Below, in pieces: positions 47,201 through 58,157 of a stretch of 64,000 bases of DNA; positions within the stretch are counted from its first letter, which is position 1; the number at the start of each line of letters is the position of its first letter. The stretch lies in assembly GCA_029339195.1 (NCBI GenBank), contig JAPTJF010000097.1:62001-126000 (forward strand), in the 5' to 3' direction. The notes beneath the pieces are model-generated. The model saw nothing but the letters and a program-made list of their open reading frames with translations. It had not been told where the DNA came from and did not search any database. Origin of the DNA: Micractinium sp. NFX-FRZ. Taxonomy: Eukaryota; Chlorophyta; Trebouxiophyceae; Chlorellales; Chlorellaceae. A program made the position numbers and the translations under genes.

Positions 47201-48606
47201 CGAGGGTGCCACGCTGCTCACGGGCGGCCGCCACCCGCAGCACCTGGGAGGATACTTTATTGAGCCCACGGGTGAGAGGGAGGGCTGCTCTGGGGCGAGG
47301 GGAGGAGCATGTGATGATGTGCCGTTGTACATCCTGCCCGCCCTACGGCTGCTTTGTTGAGCCCATGGACGAAAGGCAGGGTGCGGATGTGTGGGGGGTG
47401 GCAGCGGGGAGGAATGAGGGTCCAATCTGGCTGCTGCAGCGACCCCTCTACCCCTGCAACCCCCTACGCACCCCGCCACCCTGTGTTTGTGCTGTCCTGG
47501 TGCAGTGTTTGTGAATGTAACGCCCGACATGCGCATCTGGAAGGAGGAAATCTTTGGGCCGGTGCTGTCTGGTAAGGGGGATGGGTGGGTGGGTTGAATG
47601 GTTGGGTTACAGAGATGCATGGGCGGTTACCTGGCATCGTGCGGAGCAACGCTGCTCCACCGCGGCAGGCTAGGCTAGGGTGTGTCTTGCTGCTGCTGTG
47701 CGCTCGTCCGCGCTCCCTCCCGCTTCCCCCCCCCCTCTCTCCCACTCCTCCCTCCCCCTCCCTCGACTGTCTACATTCTCTCCCTGCAGCCGCCACGTTC
47801 CGAACGGAGGCCGAGGCGCTGGCTGTGGCCAACTCAACCGAGTTTGGGCTGGGGGCGGGAGTGATCTCAGCTGACCCGGAGCGTTGCAGGTGGGGCGGGG
47901 GTGTGCCGGGCGGGTGCCAGCAAGGCAGCGGGGCGTGGCCTGGCTAGCCGCCCGCCTCTCCTGTGCTCTGTGTGCACCCTCAACCTCCTATACGCGCCCC
48001 AATCGCACCTGCCCCATCCCACACCGCGTCACCCTCTCAAGGCAAGGCAGCCTCTTGCCCTCCCTCTCTCATCGTGCCGGGCTTGGCCTGGCCTGCCATG
48101 GCCACGTCACACGCCCCGTGCCTTTCCATCTTCCCCCCTGCACTGCAGGCGTGTGAGCGAGGCGCTGGAGGTGGGCATCTGCTGGGTGAACTGCAGCCAG
48201 CCGTGCTTTGTGCAGGCGCCCTGGGGCGGCGTGAAGAGCAGCGGCTTTGGGCGGGAGCTGGGCACCTTTGGGCTGGAGAACTTCCTGTCGGTGAAGCAGG
48301 TGGGTGACGTGGCATGTGCTGAGCTGGCATGTGCTGAGCTGGCATGTGCTGAGCTGCCAGGTGCATATCAGTATGTGCCGAGCTGACAGTGCTGAGCTGG
48401 CATGTGCCGCCCCGCCATCTGTTGTGGGGGTGCTCCTATGGCGCTGGCGGGTGTTGTGTGCATTTTGGGACTCCAACTTAGGGTGCGACTTGGAGCTCAT
48501 TCTCATTGTTTTCTTGCGTCCGTCCCACTGCCCGCAGGTCACCACCTACATCTCAGCTGACAAGTGGGGCTGGTTCCCTGAGCGCCCGCCCTCCCCCCGC
48601 CTGTGA
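44212..48606 (+). CDS. BADH: ALDH10 aminoaldehyde / betaine-aldehyde dehydrogenase
   Basis: NAD-dependent oxidation of aminoaldehydes, or of betaine aldehyde to glycine betaine. Twelve exons: 44212-44451, 44653-44767, 45148-45273, 45591-45893, 46151-46230, 46459-46548, 46817-46882, 47172-47271, 47506-47571, 47790-47889, 48149-48299, 48538-48606; 501 aa, the normal family length, all in frame. Catalytic features are complete: WNYP (Asn), FTGSTATGK (NAD loop), MELGGKS (Glu), GQICSSTSR with the nucleophile Cys near residue 290, EEIFGPVLS. The C-terminus [13 protein letters not shown] parallels the plant WGWY...SKL end. The final PRL matches a described plant variant of the PTS1 peroxisomal signal, so peroxisomal location is likely but inferred. 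Substrate preference (betaine versus amino aldehydes) cannot be settled from these motifs. Confidence 0.93.
46274..46297 (+). repeat. Intronic copy of the 3' edge of ALDH10 exon 5
   Basis: CGTGTTCTGGATGTGTGGGC matches CGTGTTCTGGACATGCGGGC at the exon end (46209-46228); about 20 of 24 positions agree and the donor GT is lost. Confidence 0.7.
47351..47381 (+). repeat. Intronic copy of the 3' edge of ALDH10 exon 8
   Basis: Encodes CFVEPMDER where the exon and its donor (47254-47284) read YFIEPTGER; the donor GT has become AC. Spacing is 97 bp. Confidence 0.75.
48311..48355. repeat. Three tandem 15-mers in ALDH10 intron 11
   Basis: GGCATGTGCTGAGCT occurs three times in perfect tandem, followed by decayed copies to about 48405. 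Confidence 0.95.
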
Positions 48607-48944
48607 GCGCTGCTGCGCAAGCCGCGGCGGGGCGGGGCCACCCGCCCATGCCAGCAACTGTTTACATACAAGTGTATCAACAGAGCGGCACCCACGGCCA
48701 CTGCCAGTCCCCTCAGCAGCCTCGTGTCGCGCATGCCGAGCGGGCTCTGAGCAGGCCGGCAGCCAGGCAATAGGGGGAAAAGAGCAGCAGGCCATGCCCC
48801 TTCCCCTTCCCTATCCCGCTCCCACCTGCCCTGGTACTGCCAAGCTATACATCGCACCCGGCTCTGCTTTGTACCACAGCAAGCTTTGTAAGTGTGCCAT
48901 CTGTATTCATGCTTGTGCCTTAATGCTCGTTCTTTCCTGGGTTT

Positions 48945-48949
48945 TGTAA
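48945..48949 (+). terminator. TGTAA polyadenylation signal, ALDH10
   Basis: TGTAA lies about 340 nt after the stop at 48606, inside an AT-richer patch. An earlier TGTAA lies at 48888-48892. Either could be used. Confidence 0.5.
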
Positions 48950-49054
48950 TCGACTGACATGGCTACCCGGGGCTGCCTGCAATGTTGGCCTGACGCGCCC
49001 AACCAGGTTCCTGCTGTGACCACTGCGCCCACCCTTGCCTGCCTGTTGCGTAAT

Positions 49055-49059
49055 TTACA
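49055..49059 (-). terminator. TGTAA polyadenylation signal, CAND1
   Basis: TTACA on the plus strand (TGTAA on the minus) lies about 165 nt beyond the CAND1 stop. It is only about 105 bp from the opposing ALDH10 signal. Confidence 0.55.
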
Positions 49060-49223
49060 ACGACGGTAGCATGCAAGGCCGCCCATGTGCATGCACGGAC
49101 ACGTTCCTAGCGGGGCGCAGCTTTGGCGACAGCACTTCAATGCCGCCGGCACTGCCACCGCTGCCCGGCCGCTGGCCTTTCCTCTAGTTGCCGAGCCAGC
49201 TGGGCCGGCCGGTGCCGTCCCGC

Positions 49224-52200
49224 TCAGCTGTCCATCATCATCACATCCGACCCCTCCAGCTCCCGCCGCTCCTCACGGATCGCCTGGTACTTCTCCTGCG
49301 GGGCGTATGTGTAGGGCGGGATACACCGGATGAGGTGGCGTGCGAAGCAGAGCTTTCACGAGGGGCTCCTGAGGAGCCTGGCGGGTGCCGTGAGGAGCGC
49401 TGCAGCAGGCACAGCAAAGCGCTCGTTCTTGCAGCCGTCGTCTCAACCAGCCGCCCTTCACTGCACCGCACTCTTGCGCGGCCCACCTTGAGCGCGGGCC
49501 CCGTCACCACCGAGTCCATAAACTGCTTGAAGGGCACGACCTGCAGGGGAGTGGGGGCAGGGTGGGGCGCAGGGGGTGCGGGTGCGGTTGAGCGCGAGAC
49601 TCTATGTGCACCTGCACGTGGGTGTCCTGCCCTGCCCTGTGCTGTTGGGTCCTGTCCTGTCAGGTGTCATGTCATGTCGTGACCAGGAGGGCTGACAGCA
49701 TTTGCGCTGCAGCCCCAGAGGGCAGCCTGGCTGCCTGGGCTTGCCTGGCTTGCGTTGGGCAGCTTGGCCAGCGCATCAATCGCGCGCAGGCAGGAGCGCA
49801 GCATGTCCTCGTTGCGGTCAATCTCCTGCTTCACTGCAGGGAGGGAAGCGGCGCAAGAGGGAAGGGGGGACAGGAGGGGTCAGGGGCGCCGGCAGGCGCG
49901 CAGCATGCCCTTGCTCCTGCCAATCTCCCGCTTCAATGCAGGCGCATCATGCCCAAGAAAGCAAGGGCAAGGGAACCCCCTCATCCCTGTCAATTTCCTG
50001 CCTTGATGGCAGCAGGGGAGGGACACGCCTAGATGCACGATTGACTGGGAGGAGCCACTCTCCCACTGCAGGGTGCCCAGCAACACTCTGGCCCTCTGAA
50101 CTCGCGGCTGCAATGTGCGTGCCCCGCCCCAGTGGCGTCCCCACCCCACCCGACTCCCCACCCACCCACCTGCGTCCGCCTTGACCTTGGCCTGCAGCGT
50201 CGCCTGCAGCGGCTCCACCAAGCGGTCCAGCGCAGAGGTGACCTGCGGCCGTAAATGCGTGGGGGTGGAAAGGTTAACACACAGTTGTCAGGTGTGCACA
50301 CTGAAGTGATAATCTGAAGAAGGATCTGCTGCAGCGGCTTCGAGAGGCTGAAACAGAGGGGGAAAGCGAGCTGGGTGCAAAAACGATCTGTTGCGGAGGC
50401 TCCGCCACAGAGGCGCCCATGCTGCTGGCGCTGGAGTGTAGGGCCACGTACACCGCCTGCCTGCCGCCCTGCCCGTCACCCCCGCACCTGCCCGGGCGCG
50501 ATGGCGGCCAGCTTGGAGAGGATGGGGTGGCAGATGGTCTTCACGTCGTAGTGGTCCTGTGAGTAGGGGGGCCGGCGGTGGGGGGAGGGGAGGGGACAGA
50601 TGAGACGCACCAGGGAATGCACACAGGGGCGTGGGTGGGGGGCATAGGTGACGCGCACATGCAGGGCCACAGCACAGGCCGGGCCGGGCCGCCCCGCCGA
50701 TTCACTTCCTTCGTTCGGCAACCACCTGCACCCTCACCCCACACCCTCTGCGCTCCAGCCCCTGCCGCCCCGCCTGACCTCCCAACCCGCCCCCCGCAGC
50801 CTGCCCCCTCCCCTCACCCGCAGCCCGCTCTCCAGGTGCTGGATGAAGGCGGCTGCGTCCACCCGGTCATAGCAGCGGTCCAGCAGCTCGTCCATGCACT
50901 CGTAGGCGGCCTGCACCGCACCGCATGCATTGTGTTGCACGGCTGTTAGTACGGTGCAGTGGTGCATGATGCATGTGGGCATGCCTGGGTGCTCCTGGTT
51001 GGCTGCAAGTCAGCAGCTGTCCCTCCCACACAGCCAACCACCCCGCGCCGTCCCGCCCCGTTAACCGCTAGATCTACGTGTGTGCGCACGATGCACAAGC
51101 TACAAGCACACCTTGCGCAGGTCCAGGCCATCGTCAATTTGGTGCTTGAAGGGGCCCAGGTCCACGGTCCTGCATGGCCAGGGCGGGGTGGGGCGATGGG
51201 GGATTGAGGTGCTAGCTTGAAGTTTACAAGTACGGCAGCAACGCAAGCGTCAAAGCTTAAAAATCTGTGTGGCGTTCTCAAGGGGCCAGGCCCACGGTCC
51301 TGCACGCGGCGTGTGTGTGTGTGTGGCGTGTTGGGAGCGCATGCGAGTGGGCACGCACACACAACGCAAGGGGTTTGCCTGCCGTGGCGCCGCTTCCTGC
51401 CGGCTTCATGCCTGGGAGCCTTGCCAGGGTGCCTTGGCGGGTAGGTGCTGGTACCCTCCCCCTGCTGGCTTCCTAACTGGTCTCCCGAGCAGACCTAGCT
51501 CGTCTGTATCTGTACCTGTGCCGCATTGTTGTCACTTGGCCTGAGTCATGGCGCTGGTGGCAAGGCCCCTGGCGCACTACCAATAGTTCAGGCGAGGGTG
51601 CTTCTGCTGGGGGCGTGCATGTGTGGGGAGCACCACCCCCGCAGCACCACCCCCAGACCCCAACGCCCCACTAGCACAACACCACGCCATTGCGGGGCAC
51701 CCACCCACCCACCCACCTGATGAGTTCCTTGTTCACCACCGTCTGCTGGTACAGCAGCGGCAGCACCCCCGGCAGGTGGTCCACAATCAGGCCGGGCTTG
51801 GTGTGGGCGCCCGTGGACAGGACCTGCACAGCCGCGCGCCGCACGTGCCTGCAGGGGTGCGAGCGGGAGAGGGTGGGGGAGGCAGGGGCGGGGGGGAGTG
51901 GAGTGGGAGGAGGCTTGTTGGGGCGGGTCAAAGTTGATGCAGCAGGATGGGGTGGGGGCAGAAGAGGAGGAGGAGGCAAAGAACTGACTCGGCACAACCA
52001 AAGACTAATTGGGACATTCAGGGCCAGCCATGTGCCTGAGGAGGCACGGCAGGCGACCGAAGCGTGTACTATATCAGAAGCGCCTCCCCCACCCCCTGCC
52101 CCTCGCCTGTCGTCATCCCAACTCCTCTCAAGCAAAGCTTCCCACCACCCCCGGCAGCAGCCAACCCCAAGCTGTTCCCCAATCCGGTTGCGACCAACCT

Positions 52201-55200
52201 TCTCCGACCCACACCTCACCTGTCCTCATCCCCCGTACTTTGCAGGAAGTCTCCCACCACGGCCGGCAGCAAGCTGTCCACGGGATGCGGGGAGTCAACA
52301 AAGGTGTGGCGCACGGCGGCCACCACCGCAGTGCGCGTCTCGCCTGCAAGCAACCAAGAAGGAAGCGTGGGACAAGCAGGCGCGCAAAAACAGTAAGTGG
52401 TGCTGCCGCACTGCAGCCGCTCGTCAAGGTGCGCGCCTCGCCGGCAGCAGCAGCGGCACAAGCACAGGCTCGCGTGAGTAACACAACTCGCATGCAGCCG
52501 CTACGGCAGCTGGCTGTGCGCCGGCACATGACTGGCAATTGCGTGTGATGCTGCACCCAGGCAGCAAGGCCGTCCATGCATCCCTCCCCGAGGTACTCAC
52601 CAGAGGGTGACGCCAGCTGGCTGCGCAGCGCGGGCAGCACCAGCCCTCCGTTGAGCAGCGCCAGGCTGCCCAGGCACTCGGCCACAACTGCGGGCAGGGG
52701 GGCACAATAGGACAGGTTACGAGGGGGAGGGTTAAAGGAGGCAGGCGAGGGCCCACCCTGTGAGTGCACAGGCTGCCCAGGCACTCGGCCACAACTGCAG
52801 GCGGGCAGGCAGCCAAGCAAGGCACGCAGGTGGGAAGGCTGGTGGGCACGCAAAGGCGCAAGTCGTACTCTCACGTTTGCTTGTCGGTGCACACCTGAGC
52901 AATTTCAACTCCAGCTCCAAACCCGCGCAGAGATGCTCCCCACAGCATGCATGCACACACAAATACACAAGCGCACACGCCCAAGCCATCCACACAGCTT
53001 GCGGCCCCGGTGCCCAGCGCACGCCCCCACCTGCCCACCTGCGCGGCACTCCTCCTCGCTCTCTCCCGCCGCCCCCAGCAGCAGCTGCAGCACCTCAGCC
53101 TGCTGCGCCTCGCTCATGGCAGCGGCGACGCCACTCTGCTCCGCGCCCAGGGCAATGCTGGTGATCACCTCGTTCAGGGCCTGCAATAGATGCAGATGAC
53201 AAGAAAGTCTAAACTATTGCATGCCGTCATATCATGATGCCGACTCAAATGAGGCGAAGCAAGCCTTCGGATTAGGTCCCCAACCTGGCATCTTATGTAG
53301 GGCTCAATCCAACATTCCAGTTGGCCCTAGCCAGTCCCCATTGGGCCCAACCCGAAACTCTCCAGAAGCCGCCCCCCCCACCTTGAGCAGCTGGTACAGC
53401 TGCTTGGGCGAGTTGGCCTGCGCGTGCACGTGCTGCAGCAGCAGCGGCAGGTAGGCGCCCAGGTTGCCCGCCGCCACGCCGCCCAGCGCCATCGACGCGC
53501 TCTCAGCAATCAGCTCTGCGCAGGAGCAGGGGTCAGGGCGCAGCAGGGGTCAGGGGTGTCAGCGCCAGATAGGGACACAACAGGGGTGACAGCTCAGCAG
53601 GCGAGGGCAGGAGGAGGCGGAGTGGCAGGGGCAGGGGTCAGGCAAGCAGGGATCAATGCAAAAAGCGGGGAGCCAGGGCCGCCACACAGCACCCTGCAGG
53701 GGCTGCCGCCAGGAGGCTGCCGCCCCCCCAGCCCCCATGCTGCACCGGCACCGAGCCATGGGGTTGCACATGCAGGCGGCGGCGGGAATTGCCGGTATGC
53801 CGGCAGCCAGCGCACCAGAGCCCAGGGCGGCGGTGAGCGCGTTTGGCAGGGCGGGGAATGCGGTGAGGTCGGCGCGCCGCCCCAGCTCGCCGATGCACAG
53901 CAGCGCAAACCGCTTGTGGCTGTCGTCCTGCTGGGCATCCTGCAGCGTTGAACATTCAAGGAAGACAGAGCGTGTGTGAACACGTGATGGGAGCAGCAGG
54001 CGGCTCGTGGCCGTCGCCCGGCTGGGCAGAGCAGGGCAAGGGCAGGCGGGGAGGCATCATCAAGTGAACTCTGGGGCAGGCAGAGAGCAAGTCCACAGCA
54101 CAGCACAGCACAGCACAGCACGCCTGCAGCGCTCCTGCACCACCTCGGGCACGGGCGCTCTATCCGCCAAACGCACTGCCCGCTCGCAAACCCTTCCCCA
54201 GACACCAGCCCTCCCCTGCTTGCCTGCAGCACCCCCAGCAGGCGCTGCACAGTGGAGTTGACGCTGTCCTGCCCCGCCGCCGAGCTCAGCACAGCAAAGC
54301 ACTGCGCCGCCGCATGCTGCGCGCTCTTGCTGGCCTCGCCATCTGCGCAGCGGGAGGGTGGGCGCAGAACAGAAGGCAGAGGGTGGGAGGGTGGGGGCAA
54401 GGCACTGCCCAGCCCGCAGCCATCATGAGCTGCTCCTCTCCCGAGGTTCAACATAAGGTGAATACAATGCTCTCATTGTACAGAAGACACTGCGGACTGT
54501 GCCCAAACCATGTAGCCCCGCCCACCCGCTCACCCACCCACCCGTTCCCGCCGCTGTGAGCTGCCCCAGCAGCGCCTCTGCCGAGGCCCCGGGGGCGCCG
54601 GTGCTGACCAGCGCCTGGAAGAAGGCCTGCAGCGCCTCCAGGGCGGCGCCTGCGTACGGCAGGTGGCACGCGGCAGATGTCAGGAAACGAAACATGGGAT
54701 GCTGAGCAGCGCCTGGAAGGAGGCCTGCAGGGCCCCCAGCCAACGGCTGTGAAGAAAGGATGAGGTCGGGGTCCCAACTCTTCTATGGAAGTGAGAAGTG
54801 TTGGGACTGGACTGATAAGGTTACCGCAGGACGGCAGGTGGTGCCCGGCAGTGGTGTAGAGTACACTGGGGAGCACGGCCCGGTTGGGCGCCGCATGCGA
54901 TGCGACGCCAAAGCTTCTCAGGTTTGGTGTGCCCAGCTGGCACGAGCACACACGCGTGTCGGGACCCTCCTGCACAAGAAAATGATGGCGCACCTTGGAG
55001 CAGCGGCGACTTGACTAGCGCAATGGCCTGGGGCAGCACCTGCAGTCAACGAAAGGGGCGGGTGGGGCGCCACGGCAGGGTGTGAAACGCTGCCAACCGT
55101 GCGCCTGCTTCAACACTCGACCAACATGCAAGGAGATCCGCCGTGCCTCGTCATGCATGCAGTCGCAATGCCCTGCTCCTCCCCCCAAGCTGCATGAACA

Positions 55201-58125
55201 CACACCCCACCCACACCCTTCACTGCCTTTCCACCCGCCCCACCTTGCCGCACACGGTGGCGGCGCAGGCGGGCTGCTCGCGCAGCGCGGTGGTTGCAAA
55301 GCCGAGGGAGAGGGCGGTGACGAGCAGGTCGCCCTCGTTCACGAGGGAGGCCGCCTCCTCCAGCGCTGCGGGGTGCGGGAGGAAGAATTGGAGAGGAAGT
55401 AGAACTGTGCGGCAGAGTGGACGTTGAGGGAGAGGCCTCCTCCAGCGCTGCAGACCATGGGGGTGGAGAAGCGGGGTGCGCACACAACGGCAGGGGCACG
55501 CAAAATAAGGATCATTCAAGGGCGGTAGGCACACAACCCCAGTGCCAGGCGCCCAGCCCCCACCTGACTGCAGGACAGCGGGGTCCACTTTGCCGCCGTC
55601 CTTGGATGCTATGGCCTGGCAGCAACGAGGGGAGGGCGAGAAAGGGTGGCGAGGTGGAGATGCGGGAAGGGCAGGAGCAGCGGGGCGGGGCAGCAGGCCC
55701 TGACAGCACGGGCAGCGGCTGGGCTTGCCTCAACTGCCGCCCAGGGCATGTGTCCCCTCACGAAACCTGTGCAGCAGCAGCCTGCGCCCCCAGATGCAGC
55801 GCGCAACTCGGTCCCTCCCCGCCCCGGGCGCACCTCCAGCGCAGTGAGCGCCGCCTGGCGCAGCTGCCGGTTGGCCTTGCGCAGGAAGGAGGTGAGCTCC
55901 GCCAAGGCCGGGGCCAGCACGGAGGAGAGGTCTGCAGCACGGGGGCGGTAGGGGGTGTGGGGGTGCAGGTGCATGGGACATGGGGTAAAGGAGGGCAATA
56001 GGAAGCAGGGAGGTGAGCTCCGCAAGCGGGGGGGGGCGGGGGACCCAGCACGGAAGGTGTGCAGGCGGAGCGGGAAGAAGGAGTGGGGGAGTGAAGCGGG
56101 GTGCGGGGGTGGGACAGTGAGCGGCGGCGTGCAGTGGGGCCGGTGTCAGCCTGGGGATCACCCAGCACCCTGTCCCACCGAGACAGCAACATGCCGGGCG
56201 GATGTCCGCAGGACGCTCCCATGTCCAACCACGCTCCCACTGCCTCCGACCACGACCGTTCTTCAGAGTTTGAGCACGGTGCAACAAAAGAGAGAGCCAG
56301 AGCGACGAGGCGCCAGCACAGGCAGACCACAGCGTCGTCCACATGCACGCACGCACACACATCTCCAAGCGCGGACCTATGTTGAGGGCGGAGCGCGCAA
56401 TGGTTGCCAGCGCCTTGACCGCCGTCAGCCGCGTGATCTCGTTCTTCAGGCGGTCCAGCAGCACGCGCAGCACCTGTGAGAGGGGGGCACAACAGGCAGG
56501 AGGGGGGGGGGCAGAGAGGGGGGTGGTTGGTGATGGCAGCTGGCGGGGTGGATGGGCGGAAGGGAGAGGTTGGGGAGGGGACGCGCGCGCTCGCCTTGTG
56601 GCTTGTCCAGCCAACCGCTGCCGGGTTGGGACAGCAGGTGGCAGGGGTGAATGTGCCTGGAACGGCGGGGCAGCGGGCGGGTGGCGGCCACGCATGCGGG
56701 AGGCAGGGCGTGCGGCGGGGCCCCACCTCGGGGCCGGCGGCAGCGGCGGCGCCTGCCGGCGCCGGTGCAGGTGGGGTCTCTCTTTTGGCACGCTTCTTGG
56801 CACGCCCAGCCGCCCGGGGCGGCAGCTCAGCAAACTCGGCAGCCAGGGCCCCCACCTGAACGGGTGTCACGGGTGGCAGTTGTTTGTGTCCCAGTTGAAG
56901 CCGGCGCTCCTCCCAACACAGCCAATGGAGTGCCCCCTCACCGCCCTCTTCACCTTCCACCCAGACGCTCGCTAAGAGAAAATGGTACAAGCCAGGGCGG
57001 TTGGGGAGCGTCCCTCCCACATGGGGGCAACCAACCGCAATGCCGTCCAGTACGCGCCACCCAACACACGATGTGCAGTGACATGCCAGCCAATTGCCCC
57101 CTCCCCGAGTTGAGACGAGTAAGCCCCAGCTGCCCAGTGCCCACCTGCGCCACGTCGGCTCCCAGCACGTCCCCCAGGCTGGCCACCGCCGCCGCCATGC
57201 AGCCGATGGCGCACTCCTTCACCTCTTGGTCCTGGTCCTGCTGGGGGAGGGGGGCAAGAAGGATGGGATGCAAATGGTGAGGTTAATGGTGAGTAGGCAA
57301 GGATGGCACAGTATTTCACCTCCTGCTCCTGGCCGTGCCGGGGGGGGCAGGAAGTCGGTCAGGAAGGCAAGTGCAAACACGGTGAGGGCAACTGTTCAGT
57401 GGTGGATGCATGTGCAGATCCCTTGCCCTTGGCATCCCACGGCTGCTGCTGCTCCCACTACGGCCACACACACACACACAGCACGCACCTGAGCAGAGAG
57501 GCGCTGCATCACGCAGTCGTAAAGCGGCTTGACCAGCGGCTGCAGTGCAGGGGAACGGGGTGGGGTGGTCACAAGAAAGGCAGCAGTTTCAAGACGTGTG
57601 GAGCGGCAAACACGCAATGGCAGGCAGGGGGGCACGCACGGGGAGCGCAGGGCGGGGCAGGGCAGGCAGGCAGCGTGCCCAGCAGCAGCATTTGCACGCT
57701 AAGCCAAGCCAGCCCAATCAGGCAGGGCAGGCCAGTCACCTGCATGGCTGCGTCGACGGGGGCGCCCACATCGGGTCGGATCACCCGCACCAGCTGCTCG
57801 CACACGCGCAGCGCCTCGGCAGACACCTGTGGGTGTGTTGGGGGCGGGGGACATGCGCTGCACAAGTTGACGCCCACGCCTGCTGCATGCACCAGCAGCC
57901 TGTGAGGCAGGTTGCCCCCCATCTCCCGTGCCCCCCACGCCAAACAAACAACGCAAACCACTTGCGAAACAGACACACTAGTGCTTGCCTTGTAGTACCG
58001 CTCCGCCACGGCGGCGTACACCAGCTTGGAGACGGGGGCGGCGTGGGGCTGGAAGACGGAGGGGGCGTTGGAAGACATGGCTGCAAGGGGGGAGCGAGGA
58101 AGGAGGTGTGAGGAGAGTGTGTGTA

Positions 58126-58157
<32 letters not shown>

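Noticed and set aside
48311..48355. Regularly repeated 15-mers considered as a CRISPR-like array
   Set aside because: There are no spacers; it is a plain tandem repeat in an intron of a eukaryotic gene.
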